In this document: positions 10,405 through 21,852 of the stretch, piece after piece
Position numbering within the stretch: the stretch's first letter is position 1
Layout of the letters: every line of letters begins with the position of its first letter
Assembly: GCA_024704765.1 (NCBI GenBank)
Contig: JAKMXF010000358.1
Coordinates: forward strand, 62,001-126,000
From: Oopsacas minuta
Taxonomy: Eukaryota; Porifera; Hexactinellida; Lyssacinosida; Leucopsacidae
DNA: 64,000 nucleotides
Direction of reading: 5' to 3'
Notes under the pieces: generated by a model
The model's database searches: none
What the model was told of the DNA's origin: nothing
The model's input: the letters and a program-made list of their open reading frames with translations, nothing else
Program-made: the position numbers and the translations under genes

Positions 10405-12624
10405 ACGAGTGTTATCTTAGCAGCCGATTCAAATCCCCACTAAAACACCTTTTTCTCAAAAAGTATGAGTTCTATTTTGAAAAGAACCATATCAGTGTCA
10501 AGAAGAAAGTTGGTACATTTCATATCATCACTCACAATCGCCAAATTTTGCATGATGAGTAAGCAATTTTGCATTACATTTTGGTCGAGGTTTTTTATTA
10601 ATATCTCCTGAAATAATTGTGATAATAACTTCTCATTTTAATCATATTTACATCTTACTTGGTACATTGTGTATATCCAATTTGAAATCAAAATAATTAT
10701 TTTTGAAAAAGTTGTGAACGCTCGGACTTTACATAGGAATTACATAGACGACCAATTTCTACTATCAATAATGAAGTATGTATGACATTACAGTGACGTA
10801 AATTTTGATAAGGATTTAGTATCATTTTCAATTCTATAGTTCCAATTCTATTGTGGTTATTAGATAATAATTAGAAGATATTTGAAATATAATAAATAAC
10901 ACAACACCATTGTAATGACAGTTATCATACATTATACAAAACATTACTTTTTGAATAGAAAAGAGTAAACAAATCGAAAAGTATTACAAGATACTAATCA
11001 ACCAGATATTATAGTTTGTCTGTATATCTTTTCTGTATTGAACTGATTGATGAACTAATGAGAAATACTGATTGAATTTCCCTTGTCTATTAGAACAGGC
11101 TAAACCTAAAACAGGTGGTACTATTTATGCAAAATCTTTACAGCTATATAAGGAAGAGTAACAAATGTCTTGACCAGATAAGATTTGAAGTGATGATCAA
11201 CACTTCGATTTGTAATTATTAATGCCAGAATGGTAAGAGAATCGAGAGTTAACTCTAGGACATGGGTCTCCAAATGAATGCTCCAAAAATAGATAGTAAC
11301 TTCTTTCTGATTCAAATTTGTACAAATTGTAAAGTAAATGTTTGTAAGAGAGATTTGTAGATTTAATTCCTAGATTGATTAAGATAATTGTAAGGATAAG
11401 AATATAGATTTCATGTTCATTGTTTACTTTACTATGAATATATCTTCCAGAACTTTACATATTGGTGTTGTGTTAGTTTCCAAATCCTGTGTAATATAAT
11501 CCAACTGTCGATACATATACGTATATACTTACATTTGTGATTTTTGTCGCAATCAATTTACATATTTAGATGAGATCTCACAAAATATTCAAGATTCATT
11601 TATACAAAATATTTATTGTTTCACTAATAATCTTGTTGGTAAATATATAATTTTCGCTGCCATAAATTGAAACCAATGATTAGGTTGCTTTTAATAATAA
11701 ATTCTGACACATTTGCATATAACTACAGTCAACTCCCCTTATATCGGAAACAAGGAACCGCAATAATCACTTCTATATACGCGGATTTCAATATAACCAA
11801 TGACATTTATGTTTCTTTAACGATTTGTGACTATATTTGTATAATCTCAGACTTCGATATAGCGAGGATTTCTAATTATCCATGTTCGATATACCGGGAG
11901 TTGACTGTGTAACATTACAAAATTAATTAAGAAAGATACTCACATGATTGAATTGAAATGAAATTTAGTAGGACTGTTGTATGAAGAAAATTTATGGAAG
12001 AAATGAAGTTGAAGAATATCAAAAGTATTAAGGTTGTGAGAAACGAAATAAATCAATTACAGTGTTACAAATGCTTTGTTGATTGATATTACATTCTTAA
12101 TTTAATACTAAGTTCAAAAATCTAAACAGACATAACTGGTCCTAATAATTGAGAAGGAATACATTTGACCTCAAGAATTCAGTCATCATAAGTAAATTTA
12201 CACTAAGAATATTCAAGTAATCAATACATAGCTACAAAGCATACAAATCATCAAGTAGAAATTGGTCGTCTATGTAATTCCTATGTAAAGTTCGGGCGTT
12301 CATAACTTTTTCAAAAATAATTATTTTGATTTCAAATTGGATATACACAATATACCAAGTGAGATGTAAATATGATTAAAATGAGAAGTTATTATCACAA
12401 TTATTTCAGGAGATATTAATAAAAAACCTCGACCAAAATGTAATGCAAAATTGCTTACTCATCATGCAAAATTTGGCGATTATGAGTGATGATATGAAAT
12501 GTACCAACTTTCTTCTTGACACTGATATGGTTCTTTTCAAAATAGAACTCATACTTTTTGAGAAAAAGGTGTTTTAGTGGGGATTTGAATCGGCTGCTGA
12601 ATCAGCTGCTAAGATCACACTCGT
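10405..12624. mobile_element. Long-TIR, Mutator-like (MULE) non-autonomous element with 9-bp target duplication
   Basis: Terminal inverted repeats are about 359 bp (10405-10763) and 371 bp (12254-12624), nearly identical, with a short tandem duplication (ctgaatcagctg) inside the right one. Ends read ACGAGTGTTATCTTAGCAGC and ACGAGTGTGATCTTAGCAGC. Flanks are ccagcctct at 10396-10404 and ccagcctct at 12625-12633, a perfect 9-bp duplication. The 1.5-kb middle has no convincing coding sequence and contains a smaller MITE (11726-11907). Long TIRs plus a 9-bp duplication are the signature of MULEs. A decayed MULE transposase lies at 24530-25093, but I see no sequence link between the two. Confidence 0.82.
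11726..11907. mobile_element. MITE, about 182 bp, nested in the MULE-like element
   Basis: Left end CAGTCAACTCCCCTTATATCGG after TA (11724-11725), right end ccgatataccgggagttgactg in reverse: the inverted repeat is CAGTCAACTCCC. The right TA is displaced by two bases (tgta). Pogo/Tc1-type MITE, no coding capacity. Confidence 0.65.
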
Positions 12625-13008
12625 CCAGCCTCTACAGTAGAATTCGGATACACGTACTTCGGTTAGTACTATTTTTGTTTCCTGAGGGATACTTTTATCC
12701 GAGTTCTACTGTACTTAGTTACTTACTGATATTCTTTTTATATATTTAAAGTAAGGCTCATCTGTTTGATGACTATAGGCTGTACTCGCTTGTAGATTGC
12801 TTATTCAAAAATTACAAAATACGTAGTAAATTCCTCATTGAGAGAGAGCGAGAGAGCTCACAACTAGAATCTAATACATTTGGTTATAAATATTCTAAGT
12901 CTAAGAAAAATTATTGCTTGTTAATGTACACACAGTTAATTACTTATTATACATTTATACTCTCTAATGTACTGAATTTGAAATAAAATATAATTAGTAT
13001 TTTTTTAT

Positions 13009-13340
13009 ATGTCTACTCAATCTATTATCCCAGTAATTGATATTAGTCCACTATTTAGCAAGGATACACCAACAGCTGGAAAGAATTATGTTTTAGGTAA
13101 AATCAAGTATGCATGCGAGTCAAAGGGTTCATGACTATAGTGGTCATAATGTCCCACAGCATGTAATATCATATGAGGCTAGATGCTGCTAAGGAATTCA
13201 TCTCTGAAACAAAATTATCAGTCGCTTCTCAGAAGTGGAATCCGTCGAGTGAAAATAAGTCTCGTTGGTTTTTCCCTGTTCAGTTTCGGTCAACAAGATC
13301 TTACATTACTGATAATATGTATAAAATGGATCTTAAGTAG
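13009..13340 (+). pseudogene. Broken 2-oxoglutarate/Fe(II) oxygenase, N-terminal part (isopenicillin-N-synthase/ISP7-like)
   Basis: An ATG at 13009 opens MSTQSIIPVIDISPLFSKD and continues to IKYACESKG, the DIOX_N pattern (IPVIDIS.....AC...GF). A frame break follows, then SGHNVPQHVISYEAR (expected 'GHNVP..V'), another break, then DAAKEFISETKLSVASQKWN and NPSSENKSRW, matching the 'KWNPS..N.YRGYF' region of ISP7-type oxygenases. Three frames are needed in 330 bp, so it is inactive. I could not follow the Fe-binding HxD...H half in the next 600 bp. Other possibility: real exons with sequencing errors. Confidence 0.6.
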
Positions 13341-14004
13341 CTATCTGAAAGTGAGTTATCAAAGCTAGAGTATTGTAATTTATTAAGAGGGAAAAGTATA
13401 CTGACTTTATAAACAATCTAAACTCTATGGATGTGGCATGTAGAATTCCACAAATAAATTGAGTATGTGAAATCCCTCTCAGACATATTTTGATTGATCG
13501 ATACAACAAAGAAATATTCAATATCTGATAAAAATCAAGAACACTATCCACTATATAGGCTAACCCTAGACTGTGCACACTACAGCAACTTCTCATTTGG
13601 AAGGGAAAAGTTGGAGAGAAGATTGATAAAATTCAGAATTGGCGACCTAGTTCCTCAAATCCTATTGTTAGAGAGATCGTTGCTAAATTCTAAATTCTAA
13701 ACAATGAATTGAAAGCTTAAATCTTGAAACAAAGGACGTATCTCATCCCTGAACCTTGGTGCTTCATTGTCTTTAAAACGGATTGGCACATATGACTGAA
13801 GGAAATTACAATTCTTTGTATTGCCAGAACTCCTGAATGAGATAAGACCTCTAACCTTGTCTGAGAGAGATCTGCTTCCAGGAGGCTTAATTGTCTAGCT
13901 AACGCTATGTAACGCAAAATTAACGAAAGTTTATCAGCCCTCCTTTTATATTCTATCTATTACTCATTTTGCCTATTTTTGCTGTGCAACCTCCTGGCGC
14001 TGTT

Positions 14005-14596
14005 GTATGACAGATTTACTACCATAACAGTTTTACTACCTCTATTACTGGTACCATGGATACTCTATATCCATGACAGAGTTATTACCTTACATGCCAG
14101 AATTATTACCCTTTGATCATGACATGAAATCGTATAAATCAACTCTTAGTTCTTATCCCACTGATAATAATGCATTTTCAATGGTTTCTTTGTTTCTGCT
14201 CTCGAGTTATATTAAAAGCAATATGTCTACTAACTTCATTTAATTCGAATTTGTTACTTTTACTAAATATGATAGCAATATATATGCGTCCGGACACAAC
14301 GAACTCAGTCCAATTTCTATATAAAAATACGTGGAAGATACAATTCATACGAAAATGTAAAATTATCTTGCTTATGCCTAGTTATGTAATATAACTCTAG
14401 AGCAGAAACAAAGAAACCATTGAAAATGCATTATTATCAGTGGGATAAGAACTAAGAGTTGAGTTATACGATTTCATGTCATGATCAAAGGGTAATAATT
14501 CTGTCATGTGAGGTAATAACTCTGTCATGGATATAGAGTATCCATGGTACCAGTAATAGAGGTAGTAAAACTGTCATAGTACTAAATCTGTCATAC
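14005..14596. mobile_element. Fold-back (long inverted repeat) MITE
   Basis: Arms of about 210 bp (14005-14215 and 14385-14596) are inverted copies, starting GTATGACAGATTTACTAC versus GTATGACAGATTTAGTAC and running through ggtaccatggatactctat and gaaatcgtataa. Spacer about 170 bp with no convincing gene. The words gacag/ttactacc and gtaccatgga recur near 38045-38100, so a second decayed copy probably lies there. Confidence 0.75.
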
Positions 14597-14884
14597 CGCC
14601 CTTACCCTCATTTAGTTTTCTACAAGCTATCTCAGTTTTGGACGCTAATTAACTACGTATTATTTGAAATAATACCAAGAATTTACCAAATCAATATGTA
14701 ATGTTTTCGTGTATAATGTAGGAAAATACACGCCTGTATGTAACATGTATGCCACCGAGAAGGCAGAAATACCTTTGCTTTTAAGGAGCGATGACCAGCA
14801 TTCGGATTGCAAGGGTTGGGGTCGATGGGATGCATTATTAGCGTTTGTTTAATTTTGTATAATTTCCAATGAATTTCAACGTTT

Positions 14885-15120
14885 TCCCTCGCTAATCCGA
14901 ACTTTAGAAATGTTCTAAATTTCTCAAAAATTACTAATTGTATTCACTTCTACTAAGAAAAATGCATATTACTATATTCACATGTCATTTCATCCTTGGT
15001 ATAACTTTCGAAAAAATGTCCTATAGTTTTAATGCATTTCATGATCCGAACAAATTCACTAATCCAAACGAATAATTTGCTATTAGATAGCCTGTTCGGA
15101 GATTAGCGAGGATGCACTAT
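14885..15120. mobile_element. Degenerate MITE of the 'CCTCGCTAATCCGAAC' family
   Basis: ccctcgctaatccgaac near 14886 and gttcggagattagcgagg near 15094 form an inverted pair, matching the ends of the MITEs at 21291 and 46160. Outer TACAGT ends are worn. Confidence 0.45.
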
Positions 15121-15342
15121 AGGGAATTCATTTAGAATTTCTTGGGGAGGGTTATCCTTCATATAGCATGGTTTCTGTTCTTTATAATTATGATGTTAGC
15201 ATTGCTAAAATTATCGCATGCTCGTCCAAATCTTCCCTCTCTTTTATGTACAGTTTTACTGTAGTTTATACCTATATCTTTTATGCTTATTTTTTATATT
15301 TAGCTGATTTATGGACGAAATTTATATGGAAGTTCCAAATAA

Positions 15343-18263
15343 TCCTGTCCGTATCGTGCTACTCGTACATTCCCTAATGTCCCCAACCCCATTGAGCGTA
15401 GATTCGAGCCTTCTTGGGCTAGGAACTCATCTTACTCCAGTGGATTAGCTTCTAACAGAGTTTCCAATACTGTACCATCTACAGTATTCACTTACACTCG
15501 AGATGATATTTTCAGCATCATTAATTCGATTAGCATCCACCCTCCTCCTCCTCGGAACCTCCAGGCATTTGAGACTATATTCTCCAAAGACACATCAGTT
15601 TCAATAAAGCTTCTAGACAAATTTTACTACGAAGCTGATCCTAGTGAGTATGACCACACACACTCCTTCCCCTCTAAGACCAACCCCAAGACTTTTGAGT
15701 CACGTGGTCTCTCAGGCCGAGGAAGAGGTCGAGGACTAGATTATTACGGAAGCTGGGGATCAGCTAATTCGAGTTCTAAATGGCCTACAAGAGGTCCCAT
15801 GTGGCGGTCAAGGTTTTCTAGCGAGAGCGCAGACCTCTCCTACTCCCAACCTCGCAGACGTTTCTTATCAGAGAGTAGTTACAGCGATACGTTTTCTGAA
15901 GAAATGCCTGAATCTCCTATCGATAAAGTGCCGGACTGGCAGTTTTTCCCCAATGATGAGACTTATGAACAAGATAACTATGAGAGGCAGATTCCTCCAA
16001 AGAATGAGAAAAGAATAATCTTGTCTACCTCTCAGCAGAACGAATTGGAGGGGAGAGAGTTGAGTTGGTCCGATACTAGTTCCTTCATCAAAACCAAAAA
16101 GCGAATCGAACCTCAAGCAGAATCTGTTCCTCCTCCTGACAAAGAATTCTCCAAAGTCCGGGAGTCTGATACATTCTCCTTCCTCAATCCAAGTAATGTT
16201 GATGCAGCTGACCCTATATCTAATACGAATCAATCTAACTCAATTTTAATGATATGGGCGACAGTACGAAACATTCAGAGATTTATCTAGATGAATTTGA
16301 TACTGTTCAGCCCTCTAATTCGGATTTACAATCTGATTCTCAAGATCCGAAACACTTGTGGTACTATGTAGACCCTAAAGGCAGCATTCAAGGACCTTTT
16401 CTTTCTAAACAAATGGATAACTGGTATAGCCGCGAATTCTTCCCTCCCACATTACCTGTTTGGAGAGAAAGTGACCCAAAGCCATTCAAACTAGCTAACC
16501 TGCTAAATCTAACAAATATGTCGGATGAGCCATTTTCTGTAGGAGCAGGACAACTGTTGATGCCAAGAGAATTTTCTCCAGTTGATATTCCTGTTAGAGA
16601 AATCATATCAGAATTTATTGATGACACACAAGAGGTAGTTGGTCATCAGAATGATCAGATTGACACAGAATTGGGATTAAAACAATTTCCTTTAAAATCG
16701 GACAAATTTGAGGAAGTAATGACAGTAGAACGCAATGTTAATCAAAAGGAGATTACTTCTGGCGACAGTACGCCTGATGGACACGCAGCAAAAGTAGACA
16801 TACCAGAAAATATAGAAGTGTTTCAAATCACACAAATGGAATTTGTTAACGAAATCACGAATAAACCATTTTGTTCTGATGTTATCCCTATTCCAGATAC
16901 CTGCAATTCGGAAACTGAGCCTGTAGGAAAAAATAATCGGTTTAACGGACCTCCTAAAATTCCTGAACTAAATGGTAGTCTTGTTGATACTCCTTCACCT
17001 CTTCCAACTAGTTACACTTCTCATTCAGTTCAGGGTAAGACAGAAGATGATACAACTACAGTTAAGGCAGTACCAATACAAAAACAACCTATAAAAGAAG
17101 GATCTAAGAAGCCAGAAAATCAAATTTATAAGGAAAAGTCAAAATCCACCTCTTTCGTTAGCCATGATCCTGTTGCTGAAGACGATTCTCATTGGAAGAA
17201 AGTTGGTGATAAGAAACACAAGGCAAAGATAAATAAAGTTACACAACCTAATTTCAATAATGATGCATTGCAAGTAGAAGAATCTGTCCTATCCAACACA
17301 AAATATATCAGCCAATCTAAGAATTCAGCTCATCGGCCGAAACTAGACGAATTAGATTCTTTTAGCATCAATAAACAGAATGTCAAATTAACACCCCCTG
17401 TCTTTATCCCAAATCCTCAGGACGAGGCCTCCATTGTGAATTTGGATGTAATCCTAACTGAGCAATCTTTGGAAGAGGTTAGCAACAAAAATTTGAAGAG
17501 AACAATGCTATCAACTCGTAAACTTGAGGAGGCTACACAACAGGCTAAGAAGCATACATGGACCACAAATCCAACAGACACTCTTCCTTTATCATTTCTA
17601 GCAATCGAGTCTGAACAAAAGAAAACTTTTAGTGAGAGTTTAGCACAGGCTGAAAAGATCCGAATCAAAGAATCGCAAACAAACAATCAGCCTGTTTCTG
17701 TCTCTACATGGGCACGCATTACTAAGAATTTGTCGGAGAGTAGCGACGAACCCGGATCTGGGATAGGCGAGACAGCTGCTAACAAGAGGACTAACACAAA
17801 GCCAGTTGCACCCATTGCAGAAACTGACGAGACAATTGGAGTTTCTTTTATTAAGTCTAAAAGTGAAGATTTCATAAAACCTAAACAGAAAGAATTGGCA
17901 ACTAAGCTACTAGCACCTAGAAATATTCCCGATGGGATCTTGCTCAGTCAAGCTTGCTATGAGTGGTCTCGTAAGGAAATATTATTTTTGAACAAACTCG
18001 TTGATCCTGCTACAGTGATCTGCTTTTTGCAAGAGTTCAATGAATTGTTTGAGATGACTCAGCTTGGCTCTGAGATGTTAGGGACTTCTGAGAGAACAAA
18101 TGCATTGTGCAAACGTATATACGAGGATCTCGCTAGGATAAAGAAAACTAAACAAAAATTTACAAGGTCGCAGGAGAATGGTGAAGATTGGATAAAAGTT
18201 AGTAAGAAATCTGGAAAGACAACCAAAAAGAAAGGAAAGCCTTCTAAAAGTTCTGAAAATTGA
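15343..18263 (+). CDS. GIGYF-like GYF-domain translational repressor, at least two coding segments
   Basis: GIGYF proteins bind 4EHP (eIF4E2) and proline-rich partners through the GYF domain to repress mRNA translation in the cytoplasm. One frame runs from 15343 to about 16192: FEPSWARNSSYSS (compare FGPEWLRALSSGGS), FTYTRDDIF (15487-15513, fitting the 4EHP-binding Y-x-Y-x4-L-hydrophobic motif conservatively), SGRGRGRG, and VPDW (compare LPEW). A second frame, 16254-18263, carries the GYF domain at about 16359-16503 (WYYVDPKGSIQGPF, then M..W), a long disordered Ser/Thr/Lys-rich middle, and a C-terminal helical region LSQACYEWSRKEILFLNKLV. The frames join if 16193-16290 is an intron. No ATG exists in the first frame before 15799; an ATG at 15311 in a neighbouring frame (MDEIYMEVPNNP) may be the start through a further splice or a base error. 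Confidence 0.85.
16193..16290 (+). other. Putative short intron in the GIGYF-like gene
   Basis: Begins GTAATG and ends CTAG, 98 nt. Removing it joins phase correctly, from the reading SFLNP to NEFDTVQPSN, and avoids the stop at 16288-16290. Inference only; a single-base error is the alternative. Confidence 0.45.
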
Positions 18264-20540
18264 GATTATCACTAACATCTAGCAGCTTTCAATCCCAATA
18301 GATTAGCACGCTGACAAAATGGTGTAACAACTTTTACTCACTTCCATACCTACCTACATTAGCTACACCAAGATGATGTTATCGTTAATCGCAGTGTTAT
18401 TCTCAGCTTCGATTACCCTTATGGCCTAGTTCTCAGATAGCATGAATTTTGTAATTCTATCCGACGACCTGTTCACAAATATTAGTTTTGTTTCGGTTTG
18501 CAGTCATTATATGTTTATTGATTGTATTTACATCAACTGCTAATTTATTCTGAACTTATTTTTTCTGTGTCATTATTTTCTATTTTGCATTCAAATTCAA
18601 TTGAGATATTTCTGCTTGACCAGATTGCGAGAATATTCTTATATTTTTAGTGCAGCTCCGATGGGCAGATGCTCTAATGGCATAGGTGATGATTGACATT
18701 CCTCCGTCCGTCTGCGCAATACAGCAATGAGCAATCCGATTAATATGAAGATTGGTGCACATATGACAATAAATTTTGGTACCTGGGGTATGAATTTTTT
18801 CCGAAAGTGAAATTTTCACACCTTTTGGGTGATGAATCATGTTCCACACCATACGACTAATGTAGGTAAATTGAAACGCATGTTAAAGATTAGTTTCAAT
18901 ATGTTGAGGGCAATTAGGTACCTCGAGTCAGATACTGACAATACAGTATCAGAGCATGAAATTTACAATACATGGATTTTATGGTATGTATGTATAAATA
19001 TATGCGAGCGCGCTTCGCTTACTCGCTACGCGGTTGCGAACACTTCCTGTCCACACTCGGGCCTACGGCCCTCGAGTACATAAACTCGTATTCTTAACCA
19101 TAGCAATATGTTACTGCTTAATCTTTAAATTTGCTTACTTTAGTCCCCCAAAAGCTAACAAATATTTATGAAATGTTGTTTACAATATCATATTTGGACT
19201 CAGCATACTCGATTACCTCAGCACAACCATTGAAAGCATGTTTCTACTACAATTTTGAAATTTGTTTACTTGATATTCATAAGAACAACAATAAATTTAC
19301 ATATGAGAAACTTCAAAATGTGAAATTCTGATTCAGCGTATTGTGTTACCCTTGTGTAGCCGTTTAGAGCAAGCTTGTATATATATTTTGAAATATATAG
19401 TTATGCGATAATTTCAAAATTGCATACCGTAAATCCTTTCTTGACAACTGACAAACAAACTAACAACAATTGAGATTTAATAATATAGATATAGAACAAT
19501 GTAAATCACAAATATACGTATATGGCATATATATTATCGGATTATTTGTAAGATCAACGCCATTGAGAGCAAACCTGTATGTACGTATATTTTAGATTTG
19601 GCTAATTTATTTACTTTATTTTCATAAAAACGACAATAAATTTACATATCAACGGACAATCAACAAACTACAATTGGAATTTAATAATATAGATATTATA
19701 AATCTCGAGATTCCTTATATATAACTGAGCTATAGTATAGTATAGTTTTTTGTAATACAAAACCTCATACCCTCATTTGAAAAGGTGACTTTCGTTAATC
19801 CGAAAAATGACCTTTCCTCAAAGATAGGAAAGCTAATACACAAAACTGTAATATAGTATAACTGAGCTATATATAAGTTATTTGTAAAATCTCTATTGTT
19901 GTCTGTCTGTTTGTTTGTTTGTCCATTGTCAAGGTAAGGATTTGCTGTATGCAAATTGAAATTGTCACATAACTAAGTACTATCGTGTTTATCAAGGGGG
20001 TCAATAGAATTCAATAAAACTTCACTAAATATATCGAACATGCTGAATCTGATTTTCACATTTTTGGATTAATCATATGTAAATTTATTGTAGTTTTTAT
20101 GAATATAAAGGAAACAAATTAGCAAAATTTCAAAATATACGTTGGTACTTGATCTCAACGGCTACAAAGGGGGTTGATCTTACAAAATAATCCAAAAATA
20201 TATATGCCATATACGTATATTTGTGAATTACATTGTTCTAAATATATCTATGATATAATACTCAAAGGGCCGTCAATTTGGAGAATAATAGATACCTCGA
20301 GGCGCAATGCGCCAAGTTCATCGCAAAGCGACGGGCCAAAGGCTCGTAATATAGATATTCACATCTTTTTTGCATATTTCATAATGATGATGCAATGTTA
20401 GAAATTTGTTTCAACGTCTAACCAGGGTTAATCTGGCATGCAGATTCTAATTTTCTATTTTATACCTATATGATTTATCTTATGATTACGACCTCTAAAA
20501 GTGGGGCTTCCAGGTTGTATTTGCAAGGCCCCTGCACTCC
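18264..20540. repeat. Cluster of direct and inverted dispersed repeats downstream of the GIGYF-like gene
   Basis: No gene. Blocks around 19225-19345 and 19548-19650 (gtagcc..gagagcaagc, ..attcataa.aacaacaataaatttacatat) recur inverted at 20040-20190, and the flanks 19480-19520 and 20195-20245 (tatggcatatatatt / aaatatatatgccatat) are also inverted copies. 19735-19880 is related in opposite orientation to 45010-45310. Further relatives at 49480-49680. Confidence 0.6.
19009..19080. repeat. GC-rich module, copy 1
   Basis: A 70-bp GC-rich block (cgcgcttcgcttactcgc, ctacgcggttgcgaac, gggcctacggccctcgag) in AT-rich surroundings; inverted relative of 26110-26195. Confidence 0.6.
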
Positions 20541-20623
20541 ACTTTGGGTATGCTGTTTTGACAAAAATGGTCCCGCCTGCAAAACTGGTCCTGGGGGACC
20601 AATTTTGACCAATATCCATGGTA

Positions 20624-21852
20624 TTGAATAAAAATGGTCCCCTCACTTTTGAGGATTCCTCAAATAGTTCTCAACATTTATATGACTTCAAAGTTCAAAC
20701 TAATGTAATAATAGATAGGTAATCGAATAACTATAAATTGGTTATGCCCTCTGACAGGGCAATGCATCATTAATCCTGATTATTGAACAAAATGTGAGGG
20801 ATTGAAATCTTCTTTTTGCATGTGATTTTGTACAGTTAGTAGAACCTCTATGATCCGCACCTCTTTGTATGCAGTAAGTAAGAAAATACTATTTTCTTTA
20901 GAAAACATACGAGATTTGTTGTTAAGATACGGGCACCTCCCTCAACTGGGCATAGTTTGCCACGATTCTGATATTAGCAAAATCTCATTTACCATTTGCC
21001 TAGACTGAATGCAAATCTTAATACCGCACTCGATATTAGTCATGATTTTTGTTGGATATAGTGAGGGTTCGGATTAGCGAGGGTGTACTGTATTCACAAT
21101 ACATAAAGCAATTTGCATTCAATTACTCTAAAGATGGAGTATGAATGGCCTGTTTTGACAAAAATGGTCCCCCTACAAAACTGGTCCCCCCCATAAATGA
21201 TTACTTAATAGGCTTTAGACTAAATAGTAGGTCATTCATACCCCATGTTTTACAGTAATTGAATGCAGGTTACTTTAGTATTGTAAATACAGTACACCCT
21301 CGCTAACCCGAACAGTCCTGTACCAATGAAAACACAAACTGTTCAGATTAGTGAAATAACACTAATCCAATGGAGAATTACCACCTCGCTACCCCCCTTA
21401 TATCCAACAAACTCATGTCTCTCATTATATCCAACAAAAATCATGACTAATATCGAGTGCGGTATTAAGATTTGCATTCAGTCTAGGCAAATGGTAAATG
21501 AGATTTTGCTAATATCAGAATCGTGGCAAACTATGCCCAGTTGAGGGAGGTGCCCGTATCTTAACAACAAATCTCGTATGTTTTCTAAAGAAAATAGTAT
21601 TTTCTTACTTACTGCATACAAAGAGGTGCGGATAATGGAGGTTCTACTAACTGTACAAAATCACATGCGAAAAGAAGATTTCAATCCCTCATATTTTGTT
21701 CAATAATCAGGATTAATGATGCATTGTCCTGTCCGAGGGCATAACCAGTTTATTTATAAATAGTTATTTGATTACTTATCCATTATTACAATAGTTTGAA
21801 CTTTGATGTCATATAAAAGTTAAAAAAGTGAGGGGGACCATTTTTGTCAAAT
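20624..21852. repeat. Large inverted duplication, about 470- and 560-bp arms, built on MITE pairs
   Basis: Left arm 20624-21094 and right arm 21291-21852 are inverted copies, e.g. aaaaatggtccc...tcac outside, then gcatcattaatcctgatt, ggttctact/agtagaacc, gatacgggcacctccctca, and inside gttcggattagcgaggg followed by tgtactgta. Each arm contains a MITE-like unit with ends CAGTTAGTAGAACCTC and CAGTACACCCTCGCTAA. The 200-bp centre holds a second hairpin (21115-21266, gcattcaattac / gtaattgaatgc). Copies of ttttgacaaaaatggtcc also occur directly at 20552 and 21151. No gene. Confidence 0.78.

Noticed and set aside
15168-15377. 69-codon hydrophobic frame just before the GIGYF-like gene
   Set aside because: AT-rich chance frame with no family motif; it overlaps the region where the true start of the next gene must lie.
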